This document shows, piece after piece, positions 1 through 6,117 of a DNA stretch of 12,503 bases (position 1 is its first letter; each line of letters opens with the position of its first letter). The position numbers and the translations under genes are program-made. The notes below the pieces were generated by a model. That model was not told the DNA's origin, did not search any database, and worked only from the letters and a program-made list of their open reading frames with translations. The DNA is taken from the NCBI GenBank assembly GCA_026770585.1, contig MU646618.1:157808-170310 (forward strand). The letters are read 5' to 3'. This stretch comes from Baffinella frigidus. Lineage: Eukaryota > Cryptophyceae > Cryptomonadales > Baffinellaceae.

Positions 1-101
1 CCTCGCGCGCACAACGTCGGGCAGCGACAGGCTGGCACCCCCCCCTCCTCCCGCCGAGCGCGTGGCCCCTGCTGCATGGCCATCTCCAGAGGGACCGCGC
101 C
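1..101 (-). CDS. Possible partial minus-strand exon at the window edge
   Basis: The minus strand has a pyrimidine-rich acceptor CCCTCCCGCGCGGCGCAG|G at 102. One open frame continues to the edge with a Gly run and GASLSLPDVV. The plus strand is also open here with a good donor (GTGAGC at 119), so the strand is unsure. Confidence 0.25.
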
Positions 102-494
102 CTGCGCCGCGCGGGAGGGGTGAGCTCACCCGTGGAGCCCTTTTCCCCTGAGGCGGGCCCGTCCAGGACCCGGGCGTCACATGAGCTTCTTCCCGGCCAT
201 CACAGAGAGAGAGAGTTCTGCATTGACGACCAACTGGTCCGGATCCACCGCATCATGGCTCAGATGATTTTAGTGGACCGGCCTCGCGCCATGGGAGTTT
301 TGAATCCCCTTTTTTCAGGTAGCCTCATATCTACCTTCCTCGTGATTCTTGACCCGATCGTAGGTCCTTGAAGAAGCACTTAGTTCGAGCCCTCTCCGGA
401 CGCCTTAAGTTTACGGTCCGACGTCATAAGTTCAATAAAAGGCTCTTCTTTCTCTCTTTGACTCGGCCATCGCACTTCTGCCATCACACTCCAC
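102..494. other. No supported gene
   Basis: A plus frame at 186-320 reads FCIDDQLVRIHRIMAQM and could be an exon, but no splice-consistent partner was found. AATAAA occurs at about 434-439. GA microsatellite at 206-216. Confidence 0.5.
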
Positions 495-566
495 ATCTAG
501 GCTCTAAGGGCATCCAAGGGCGCACAAGGTTATGAGGACGTCGGCGTAGATTCACTCAGGCCTCCA
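495..566 (+). repeat. R1 copy 1
   Basis: About 70 bp shared with 8732-8812: ATCTAGGCTCTAAGGGCAT, AAGGTTATGAGGAC, GTAGATTCACT-x-AGGCCTCC. This copy lacks about 10 bp present in the other. Confidence 0.75.
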
Positions 567-886
567 GCCATCACACTCCGAGGACGATAGCGATGCCCGG
601 CAGCTGAAGGGGCGTGTGGTGGGTGGGGTGCATGACAGGCGTTCGAACGGAACGCACACCAGCCAGGAAGGTTCCTGGCAGCAGCCAAGAAGGTACCAGC
701 CCAGAAGGTTTCTGGCTGAGGCCCACGAGGGTCCACACACTGGGAGGCTGGTGGCAGGAGGGTGCAGAGAGGCGTGCGGGGAGAGTCGACCGTGCGGAAG
801 GGACCACGCAGGGCTGGAGGGGGGGGGGGGGTTCAAAAGTCATGTTTTCAAGGGAACCCGGTGTTCAAAAGTCAATTTTAAGGGTA
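567..886. other. No supported gene; degenerate short repeats
   Basis: About 658-720 holds three imperfect ~20-bp repeats of the type CCAGGAAGGTTCCTGGCAG, and 818-831 is a G run. Several overlapping open frames on both strands are low-complexity shadows. Confidence 0.5.
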
Positions 887-926
887 AAACGGCTCCAACA
901 ACGCACAAACGGCTCCAACAACGCAC
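887..926 (+). repeat. 20-bp perfect tandem duplication
   Basis: AAACGGCTCCAACAACGCAC occurs twice in a row. Just upstream GTTCAAAAGTCA is also repeated (831 and 863 areas), so the local stretch 831-926 is internally duplicated. Confidence 0.85.
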
Positions 927-940
927 ATGGAATACCCTAC

Positions 941-1038
941 CCAAGAGCCTGGCGTGGACCGTGAGGGAATGGCGGGGGCATCGCAGGCGCGAAGGACTCG
1001 AGGATGGTGAGGTCCGCATCGATGGCAGAGAGCAGCTC
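941..1038 (-). CDS. Candidate minus-strand exon, function unknown
   Basis: After GTTGGTGCAG (G at 1039) the frame reads ELLSAIDADLTILESFAPAM then PPPFPHGPRQAL, with possible donors CTTGG|GTAGGG (940) or CACG|GTCCAC. Third positions are G/C-rich and the composition is protein-like. It may be a further exon downstream of the USP domain or a separate gene. No family recognised. Confidence 0.4.
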
Positions 1039-1102
1039 CTGCACCAACATGGTCAGTTCCTTGTCTTTTATCTATTGGAACGTGGTCAAGCTGGTCGTGT
1101 AA

Positions 1103-1225
1103 TCAATCGACTCTCACTGTATCGTGTGGCAGAACATGTCCACCGTGCCGCACGGTTTCTCGATTCACTGCGAACCTGTACAACCGCCCCGAGAGGTTGA
1201 GGTAGGAGTATGGGGTGTTGTTAAG
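1103..1225 (-). CDS. Candidate USP C-terminal segment (weak His-box resemblance)
   Basis: After a poor acceptor GCGCGAAG (G at 1226) a frame reads LNNTPYSYLNLSGRLY and, if not spliced at TACAG|GTTCGC (1175), continues RFAVNRETVRHGGHVLPH to a stop at 1103-1105. LNN plus a hydrophobic stretch, Y-x-x-AV and GGH are spaced like the region around the USP catalytic His, but the pyrimidine tract is weak, the residue after GGH is V rather than Y, and homology is not demonstrated. It could equally be non-coding. Confidence 0.3.
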   Translation of the reverse strand, partial: LNNTPYSYLNLSGRLYRFAVNRETVRHGGHVLPHDTVRVD

Positions 1226-4200
1226 CTTCGCGCCGCCACATCACTCTCTCGCGTGGTTGGACAAGCAAGGAGCAGCGAGCTGGAATTGATGAAATTATGG
1301 GGTTTATTGGATACAATAAAAACGCGAAATCCAGGGTGCTACAGGGCGGAATGCAGCCGAGCGCGACCGCGGGGAGGGTGCACATTGACTTTTGTATCAC
1401 GCAACGCCAGGCTCAAGGGCCTACTTAGGACCTGCATCGCGAGTAATACAGAAGAAGACGAGACGCAGGGAGGGGGGCAGACATGGCGGCGGGAGGCGGG
1501 GAGGGTTTCGAGGACGGGTGCGAGGTGCATCTTGCGCGCGCGAAGAATCTCGCAAAGACGAAAAGCAGGGGAGGGGGGGGCATGACGGCGGGAGGCGGGG
1601 AGGGTCTCTAGGAAGGGGCGAGGTGCAGCTTGCGAGCGCGGAGCAGAGTAGTACAGAAGAAGAGGGGAAGCAGGGAGGGGGTAGACATGGCGGCGGGAGG
1701 CGGGGAGGGTTTCGAGGACGGGGGCGAGGTGCATCTTGCGCGCGCGGAGCATCTCGCATGCCTCTGCCAGCAGGCAGTGCTCGCACCTGGTTGAGGGTTG
1801 CGTGCTGAGGGTGTCGGGTTATGAGCCCTAAACCAGCCCCGCACCGCGCACGCGCGTCAGCCATGAGTGGTGGTCTCCCTCACGCGCGTGGCCCACCGCT
1901 CACGCGCGTCGGCCATGTCTACCACCGGCACGCCCGCCTCCCATGTCCTGGCACGCCCGTCCCCCTCCAGAGTCCCCCACGCTGCGCTGCAAACAAGTCC
2001 GGCGCAGCGCTGCTGCTGCTTCCTCCGGAGCGGCGAGAGGGTCTCGCTCTGCCTCATCCTGATCTGTTTCACACCACAAGTCGGCGGATGTACACCGCAA
2101 ATTAAGGGAATCAACTCCCGATCTGCTCATTTTGAGGAGACCAGGTTGAAGCAGGCAGAGGTGGAAGGTACCTGGCGCCGTGTAGGAGGTGGAGTTAGAA
2201 TCCATCCGGAAAATGCTCGTATGAGCGGGCGATACGGGGTACAGTAAGTGGCACAATGCGTGGCATGTGTGGCGCTGACGCTGCTTGGTTGGGAATAAAT
2301 TATCAATCTCTCTACCTGGCGCCTTCGAGGGCTTCGGGGGCGGCCCAGGCGTCGAGGCAGTCCTCGAGCGAGACGGCTCCGAAGGGAGAGGGCTTGCGCG
2401 ATCCGATGGAAAGAGAGAGGTCCGAGAACATGTCCACCTGCATGGTGGAGCCGCGAGATGGTCACTGAGATGTGTGCCAGCCGGATGCTGACTGCGATGT
2501 GCTGACTTTATCTCGGAAAAGGGATTCTATAATCCGTTTTATTAAGTCATTTCCCCTTCAAATCTGTCAACTTATGCGAAGGGGAAAGAATAAGTTGACG
2601 AATTTGTGTAGGAATTGACTTAAGAAAACGGATTTTAGAACCCCTTTTCTGAGATAAGACTGGTGACACCGTGTTGACACCCCGCAGATGTCTACACATG
2701 TTCCAGGATGGAAAGAGACAGATCCGAGATCATGGCCACCTGCATGGTGCATCCGCCAGATGGTCGCCGAGATGTGTTGGGAGTACACGATGTCGACCCC
2801 CAGTGCCCTAAAACCTGAAACCTAGACCCTAAACCCTACATATGCAGGGGTCGAAAGGTCGGTGGGGATATTTCTACAGCAGCCGCACGGGAGACGTTTC
2901 TTTTGAGGGGTTGAAGGTTTGGAATGTGTGGTTCAGAGTCTAATGCTGCAAGGTTGAGTGTGAGGGTTTGGCATTGAGGGTGTGGGGTTTCAGGTTGAGG
3001 GGTTTGGACGTCGGGCGTCAAGTTTGTAGGGTTTGATTTCAGGGTTTAGAGGTTGAGGGTTTCAGTCTCAGGGTTCCGGGTTTAAGGGATGGGGTTCAGG
3101 GTGTAAGGTTTAGGATTTGGATTCTAGGGTTCAGGGATCAGGATTGAGGGTTGAGGTTTAGTCTACGCTGCAAGGTTTAGGGTGCGGGTGTAACATTGAA
3201 GGTTTGGGGCTTACTATTTAGAAGTTAGGTTGTGTGGTTTGATTTGGGGGTTTAGCGCTTTGGGATTTAGGGTTTAGATTTGAGGGTTTAAGGTTGAGGG
3301 GTCAGGGTTGAGGGTTGAGGGCTGAGGTTTTAGGGGTTGGGGGGTTGGGCATTTGTTAAGATTTGCGGTTGAATATTTAGGGTGTGGGTTTTAGGTAATC
3401 GGGTATTGGGTTTCGGGCCTAGGTTTCAGGATTTAGGGTTGAAGGTTGAAATGTTCAGGATTTAGGGTTCAGGGTTCAGGATTAAGGATTTGATGTTTAG
3501 GGGCAGAGCCCATTGCTTAGGGTTTAGAGTTCAGGTATGAGGGTTTAGGAGTCAAGGTTTGCGGTCCAGGGTTGAGGGTTTTGGGTTAAGGATCTGGGGT
3601 TTAGGGTTAGGGGAATTGGTTGTAGGGGTCCAGGGATCAGGGTGTACATAAGGGTCCAAAGAAGGGGGGGGGGCTGTTTGAGTTCGCAAATCTCGGCCAC
3701 GCCAAATCCAAGTAACATCCCAGCCACGCCAAATCAAAGCCACACCAAATCAAAGCCACTCCAAATCCAAGCCACTCCCAAATCCCAGCCACGCCAAATC
3801 CCAGCCACGGATTTGGGAGTGGAGCATGGCTGGGATTTGGGGGTGGGGCCAGCGCCCATTGCAAAGGGTTTAGAGTTCAGGGTCTAGGGTCTAGGGTTCA
3901 AGTCTTGGGTTCAAGGTTGAGGGTTTGGGGCTGAGGGTTTAGGGTGTAGGGTTCAGTGTTTCAGCAATAGGAGTTAATGTTGTAGGGTTCAGGGTTTCAG
4001 CGTTTCAGCGTTTAGGGTTTAGAGTTTAGGGTTTGGGGTTTAGGGTTTAGGGTGCAGGGTTTAGGTTTTAGGGATGAGGGTTTAGGGTTTATGGATGAGG
4101 TTTTAGGGTTCAGGGTGTAGGGAGGTGTCCAAAAAAAGCAAGGGAGCTTCCTCAGCGGGGAATCCGCACCTTGACCTCGCGGTGCCCCCCACACGCAGCA

Positions 4201-5835
4201 CACGCCAACCCAGACGACACGAGCCCCATCACAGGGTTGTTCCCCAAACTCGGCTCCCCCGCGCTCCCATCCGCCCCTCCGCCCATCCCGAGCGCGATCC
4301 CGTCCACACCCGCGTCGCGCTGCCCCGCGTGGTAGACCAGGCACGAGCCGCCCCACCCGCCCCACCGCACGCGCGCACCCTGCTCGCCCGTGCTCGCGAC
4401 TGCGCGCCGGCAGGCTGTTCGGGGGATTGGGGTGTGGGGTTTACTCTGAACCTACACCAGGGGGGCACGCTGCTCGGCTTCAACTGCGCGCCGTCCGCTT
4501 GCTGAGGAGGATGCCTTGCGTGCTGTGTGGTGCAGTGTGGTGCAGCGTGTGACAGCGCAGGCGTCCGCCTCGCACCAGGCCCGCAAACACGCATTATGTG
4601 TGCGCTGGTCCTATCCTCGGTCGCGAGCGTGCATGAGATGTATTTGTTGAGGGATGTTGAGCCTACCGGCAGGGAATGGCAAAAGTTACTATGGGGTCCT
4701 GGTTCAGGTACCCGCTCACGACCACGGTAGGGAAGGGTTCAGGGTGGTCAGGTCCAGAGGGGGCGACGACCTGCCGGGAGGATGAAACGCGCCATCTGTG
4801 GATCCGGGCAGGGGGGCGGGATGGCGATGCTCTGCCGCCACCGCGCGTTGCACGTCCACTCCGCCAGGTCCGCGATGGCGGAGAGCCCGCGCCCCGCGCC
4901 CCGCCCGCCGTGGGCGAGCGCGCCGGGGCGGTAGCGCTCGTCGCGGGTGAAGAGCGCCGCGACGAAGATGAGGAGCACCTCCTCGGCATCCTGCTGCTGG
5001 GAGCCCAGGGAGGGGTGCTGCGCGCGCATCTCCTGCACGACAGCCGCCGGGGAGACGGGGGTCCCCCGCACGCCGTCGTCCCCCTCCAGCACTCGCAGCC
5101 GGAGGAGAAGCTGCGCGAGGTGGCACGTAAGCCCCTTGTTGGGGATGAAGGGAAGCTCTTGCGCGACCGCGAGCTGCACCGACGGGCTGGCTGAGAGCGC
5201 CTGCAACACCTGTTCCCAACAGCGGCCAGTGAAAACTCAGTTCGTACCAACACGTCGGGGCTGGCAGTACGTGGGGGGCGGGGGGGGGGGCAGGCGATTG
5301 GTTTCAAAAAAATCGGCTGGAGAGCAGGTGTCGTCCGACGTCGGCCACCTTACGGCCCCCTTGCATCGGCCACCTTCCTCCCCGCCCTACATCCACCTTT
5401 GATTTGGCCAGGTAGCCAGGTGGCCACTGGATGAAATTTGGCTGCGAGGTGCTGCTCGCGAGGGGGGCGCACCCAGAGAGGTGTAAGTCTATGCACTCAT
5501 ATCGATGTTGAGCAGCGAAGCAGTGGATCTGGGCCTGTTCTGAGCTCTCTTTCTCTGGTTTTCACTGTTGTCCGCTCGAGAGAGAGCGCGGACAGCTGAT
5601 CAGCTTTCTCCCTCTCCCTCTCCCTCTCTCTCCCACAGGGGCTTTCACAGGTGACGCGATTTCATGCGGCCAAGTGGCGCCTGACACGCCAGGCTAGAGG
5701 GGCCGGTGATGGCGCTGGCGTGCACACGGGGGGGAGAGGGACTGCGGCTCGCTGCATGGGATCGCTGGGGATGGAAGGGTCTTTTCATACGCAGGAAATG
5801 AAGCAGGTGTTGCCGAGGTTGTGCAGGCCCGGCAT
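1103..5835 (-). CDS. Ubiquitin-specific protease (peptidase C19), multi-exon; 3' part uncertain
   Basis: Predicted cysteine deubiquitinase that removes ubiquitin from proteins. Read on the minus strand, exons are A 5791-5835, B 4771-5209, C 4170-~4399, D 2316-2437, E ~1687-1786 and possibly F 1103-1225. Seen: Cys box GLHNLGNTCF continuing across the first intron into CVLQALSASP (catalytic Cys residue 11); QQDAEE at about 87-92; first zinc CxxC (CAAC, about 228-231); the block DLSLSI...VSLEDCLDAW; and second CxxC (CEHC, about 280-283). Phases agree at the first four introns (0, 1, 0, 2). The order of motifs is that of the USP fold. The usual LKRF strand and a clean GHY His box were not found, so the 3' end is misassembled here, degenerate or pseudogenised. 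Introns are loaded with repeats, including a 1.2-kb telomere-like array. USP identity is strong; activity is unproven. Confidence 0.82.
1392..1463 (+). repeat. R2 copy 1
   Basis: A dispersed ~70-bp repeat shared with 7498-7573: TTGTATCAC, then CAAGGGCCTAC, TTAGGACCTG, ATCG-x-GAGT and a GAAGAAGA tail. Confidence 0.75.
1463..1740 (-). repeat. Three ~100-bp tandem copies of a USP exon E segment
   Basis: Copies start around CATGGCGGCGGGAGGCGG at 1482, CATGACGGCGG at 1581 and CATGGCGGCGG at 1686, spaced 99 and 105 bp. On the minus strand each encodes ARKMHLAPVLETLPASRRH or a variant; the middle copy is the most degraded. Flanking TA[AG]TACAGAAGAAGA motifs (1444 and 1649) repeat with them. The rightmost copy joins the real acceptor at 1787. 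Confidence 0.8.
1687..1786 (-). CDS. USP exon E: second zinc CxxC
   Basis: After acceptor CTCAACCAG (G at 1787) one base completes the split codon from exon D. The reading is then CEHCLLAEACEMLRARKM followed by HLAPVLETLP, resembling the USP segment CxxC...A-x-K...LPxVL. The 3' end is provisional: a GT after CGC CGC CAT at 1686 gives 100 nt. The exon body is repeated twice more downstream (about 1582-1655 and 1483-1550 on this strand), so the true exon boundary or splice choice is ambiguous. An LKRF-type strand should follow and was not found. Confidence 0.6.
1787..2315 (-). other. USP intron 4, beginning with the S insertion
   Basis: GTAGAG...AACCAG, 529 nt. The S element and one copy of its target duplication occupy the first ~145 nt. 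The pre-insertion donor was probably CCAG|GTACCT, now at 2171. The remainder (1787-2168) contains short repeated CACGCGCGT motifs near 1848-1912 and no recognised gene. Confidence 0.6.
2180..2312. mobile_element. Element S copy 1, at the USP exon D/intron 4 junction
   Basis: A 133-bp insertion flanked by perfect 11-bp duplications TACCTGGCGCC (2169-2179 and 2313-2323). It matches 9653-9779 over the first ~105 bp with five differences by eye, and both copies end AT-rich (AATAAATTATC, GTAAAATATC) before CTC. No terminal inverted repeat and no well-spaced pol III boxes were found. The duplicated target is exactly the exon end CCAG|GTA on the minus strand. Confidence 0.85.
2316..2437 (-). CDS. 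USP exon D: LSL-SI / SLEDCLD block
   Basis: A 122-nt exon between acceptor ACCATGCAG (G at 2438) and donor GCCAG|GTAGAG (2315). It encodes VDMFSDLSLSIG and GAVSLEDCLDAWAAPEALEG, matching the USP segment between the two zinc CxxC pairs. It starts in phase 0 after exon C and ends in phase 2. This links coding sequence on both sides of the telomere-like array into one gene. The donor lies inside an 11-bp target duplication of the S insertion, so a second identical junction exists at 2172|2171. The first 11 codons and the acceptor are duplicated at 2707-2777. Confidence 0.78.
2405..2475 (+). repeat. R3 copy 1 (contains the USP exon D start)
   Basis: A 71-bp segment repeated at 2707-2777 with about a dozen differences by eye. 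It covers the acceptor and first 11 codons of USP exon D plus about 38 bp of upstream intron. M4 lies between the two copies. Confidence 0.85.
2508..2657 (+). mobile_element. M4 inverted-repeat element in USP intron 3
   Basis: A 150-bp element with ~45-bp inverted ends (TTATCTCGGAAAAGGG, then TTCTATAATCCGTTTT, and the matching right arm). There is a nested inner hairpin TTTCCCCTTC/GAAGGGGAAA (2550-2559 and 2578-2587) and GTCAACTTA/TAAGTTGAC. It separates the two copies of the exon D start. The imperfect flanks TGCTGAC and TGGTGAC may be a target duplication. Confidence 0.85.
2707..2777 (-). pseudogene. R3 copy 2: duplicated partial USP exon D
   Basis: Minus-strand reading after CACCATGCAG is VAMISDLSLSIL, against VDMFSDLSLSIG in the real exon. 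The acceptor is kept, but similarity ends after the LSLSI codons, so only the exon start was copied. If spliced it would have no matching downstream half of the block. Confidence 0.7.
2905..4128 (+). repeat. Degenerate telomere-like array (TTTAGGG on + strand)
   Basis: About 1.2 kb of variants of TTTAGGG (GGTTTAGGG, GTTCAGGG, GTTGAGGG, GGATTTAGG). The cleanest stretch is near 4012-4065. A short CCCTAAA-oriented piece sits at about 2806-2839, so the left edge is a small inversion. It is interrupted at about 3690-3850 by a different minisatellite. Divergence between units points to an old interstitial array, not a functional chromosome end. It lies in USP intron 3, antisense to the G-rich strand. 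Confidence 0.9.
3690..3850 (+). repeat. 15-bp minisatellite, AGCCACGCCAAATCC type, with inverted end
   Basis: Around seven or eight variants of AGCCACGCCAAATCC in tandem, followed from about 3808 by inverted copies (GGATTTGGGAGTGG, CTGGGATTTGGGGGTGG). This makes a hairpin-capable junction inside the telomere-like array. Confidence 0.8.
4170..4399 (-). CDS. USP exon C: glycine-rich linker and first zinc CxxC
   Basis: About 76 codons. The first part is Gly-rich; the end reads NNPVMGLVSSGLACAACGG, which fits the USP pattern NP-x-x-G-x-l-x-s-x-l-x-C-x-x-C. The donor is GTCAAG|GTGCGG at 4169; without splicing the frame stops at 4152-4154. The 5' boundary is uncertain: AG dinucleotides at 4415, 4400 and 4380 are all usable, the first two in the phase left by exon B. 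The telomere-like array begins about 40 bp after the donor. Confidence 0.65.
4416..4770 (-). other. USP intron 2
   Basis: About 355-370 nt depending on the exon C acceptor. Contains repeat R6 and TGTGGTGCAG repeats at 4525-4548. An alternative minus frame through about 4663-4770 reads FPTVVVSGYLNQDPIVTF, so a small extra exon here cannot be excluded. Confidence 0.5.
4637..4670 (+). repeat. R6 copy 1
   Basis: GATGTATTTGTT, then TTGAGCCTACCG; repeated at 10861-10894. It lies in USP intron 2. Confidence 0.6.
4771..5209 (-). CDS. USP exon B: helical region with QQDAEE box
   Basis: About 146 codons. It begins right after the acceptor GGAACAG at 5210 with VLQALSASPSVQLAVAQ, which completes the Cys box, and contains GSQQQDAEEVLLIF, the USP QQDAxEF box with V in place of F. 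The chosen donor GCAG|GTCGTC at 4770 gives phase 1, matching exon C from 4399. A GC donor a few bases upstream is an alternative. The same frame stops at about 4748 if the donor is not used. Codon third positions are very G/C-rich, as in the other exons. Confidence 0.8.
5210..5790 (-). other. USP intron 1
   Basis: A GTATGA...GGAACAG intron of 581 nt. It contains a CT-rich run ending CCCACAG on the plus strand (5604-5638), a 12-bp palindrome AGCTGATCAGCT (5595-5606) and a short hairpin TGTCCGC/GCGGACA (about 5568-5593). The CT run would be a good acceptor for a plus-strand transcript, but no convincing plus-strand exon follows it. Confidence 0.7.
5791..5835 (-). CDS. USP exon A: Cys box
   Basis: Fifteen codons from an ATG at 5833-5835 encode MPGLHNLGNTCFISC, the USP Cys box. 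The exon ends TGC|GTATGA at 5790 and joins in phase 0 to GTG-TTG-CAG at 5209, giving the family sequence NTCF-x-x-C-VLQAL. The frame stays open upstream to about 6192, so a longer N-terminus or an upstream exon is possible; AG acceptors near 5910 (TTCGCAG) would permit that. The ATG is preferred because the upstream frame has no recognisable motif and overlaps the divergent gene. Confidence 0.8.
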
Positions 5836-6117
5836 CGCCGGCAACTGCGTGGGTCCTCGCCCTGCACTCCCGTCGCCGCAGTTCTGCGCCAGGCCGCCTC
5901 TCTCTCCGAATCTGCGAACAAGATTGCCAAAGTCGACAAGTTGACATATCAGATAACAGTTTATTTGGGCACGCGGTGTGCGTTGCGAGGGGTTCCTTTT
6001 TACTACAAAGTTCACGGATTCGTACAATAAGCTGATCATGTCAACTTGAAAATAACCCGCTAACAAGCCGTCAGGGGCATCACGTTTCCCCCAATCGCAA
6101 ACAAGACCTTGGGGGCC
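5836..6117. promoter_or_regulatory. Divergent intergenic region between the USP and ankyrin/SH3 starts
   Basis: About 282 bp between the two predicted start codons, with a relatively AT-rich centre (about 5930-6060) in a GC-rich setting. That centre is bounded by inverted copies of CAAGTTGACAT (5937-5947 and 6038-6048). No clear TATA box was seen. If both starts are right the two genes share this region as a bidirectional promoter. Confidence 0.45.
5937..6048. repeat. M7: 112-bp inverted-repeat unit in the divergent promoter
   Basis: Ends are CAAGTTGACAT and its exact reverse complement; similarity continues inward as ATCAG/GATCAG. The interior is AT-rich. It may be a small inverted-repeat transposon relic or a paired regulatory site; no target duplication is evident. 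Confidence 0.55.

Larger units (their letters stand above)
2438..4169 (-). other. USP intron 3, carrying the telomere-like array
   Basis: A 1732-nt GTGCGG...ATGCAG intron between the first zinc CxxC exon and the next USP block. From 5' to 3' in the transcript it holds about 40 nt of unique DNA, the C-rich-sense telomere-like array, a duplicate of the start of exon D (2707-2777) and palindromic element M4 (2508-2657). Coding continuity on both sides is the evidence that the array is intronic rather than an end. Confidence 0.65.

Noticed and set aside
120-371. 83-aa plus-strand frame
   Set aside because: Some protein-like residues, but no usable domain, start context or spliced partner; noted only under the region entry.
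616-1200. 194-aa plus-strand frame
   Set aside because: GC-rich low-complexity reading opposite a better minus-strand exon candidate; no motifs.
1339-1752. 137-aa minus-strand repetitive protein
   Set aside because: It arises from the tandem exon E copies and runs through spacer DNA; only the exon E part from 1786 is supported.
3545-3887. Small frames inside the telomere-like array
   Set aside because: They translate the 7-bp and 15-bp repeats.
4663-5307. 214-aa minus-strand Ser/Arg-rich frame
   Set aside because: A shadow of USP exon B in another frame; the QQDAEE frame is the real one. Only its last part (4663-4770) is noted as a possible small exon.
5604-5640. Plus-strand splice acceptor (CT run ending CCCACAG)
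   Set aside because: Good by sequence, but no plausible plus-strand exon follows and it lies inside a USP intron.
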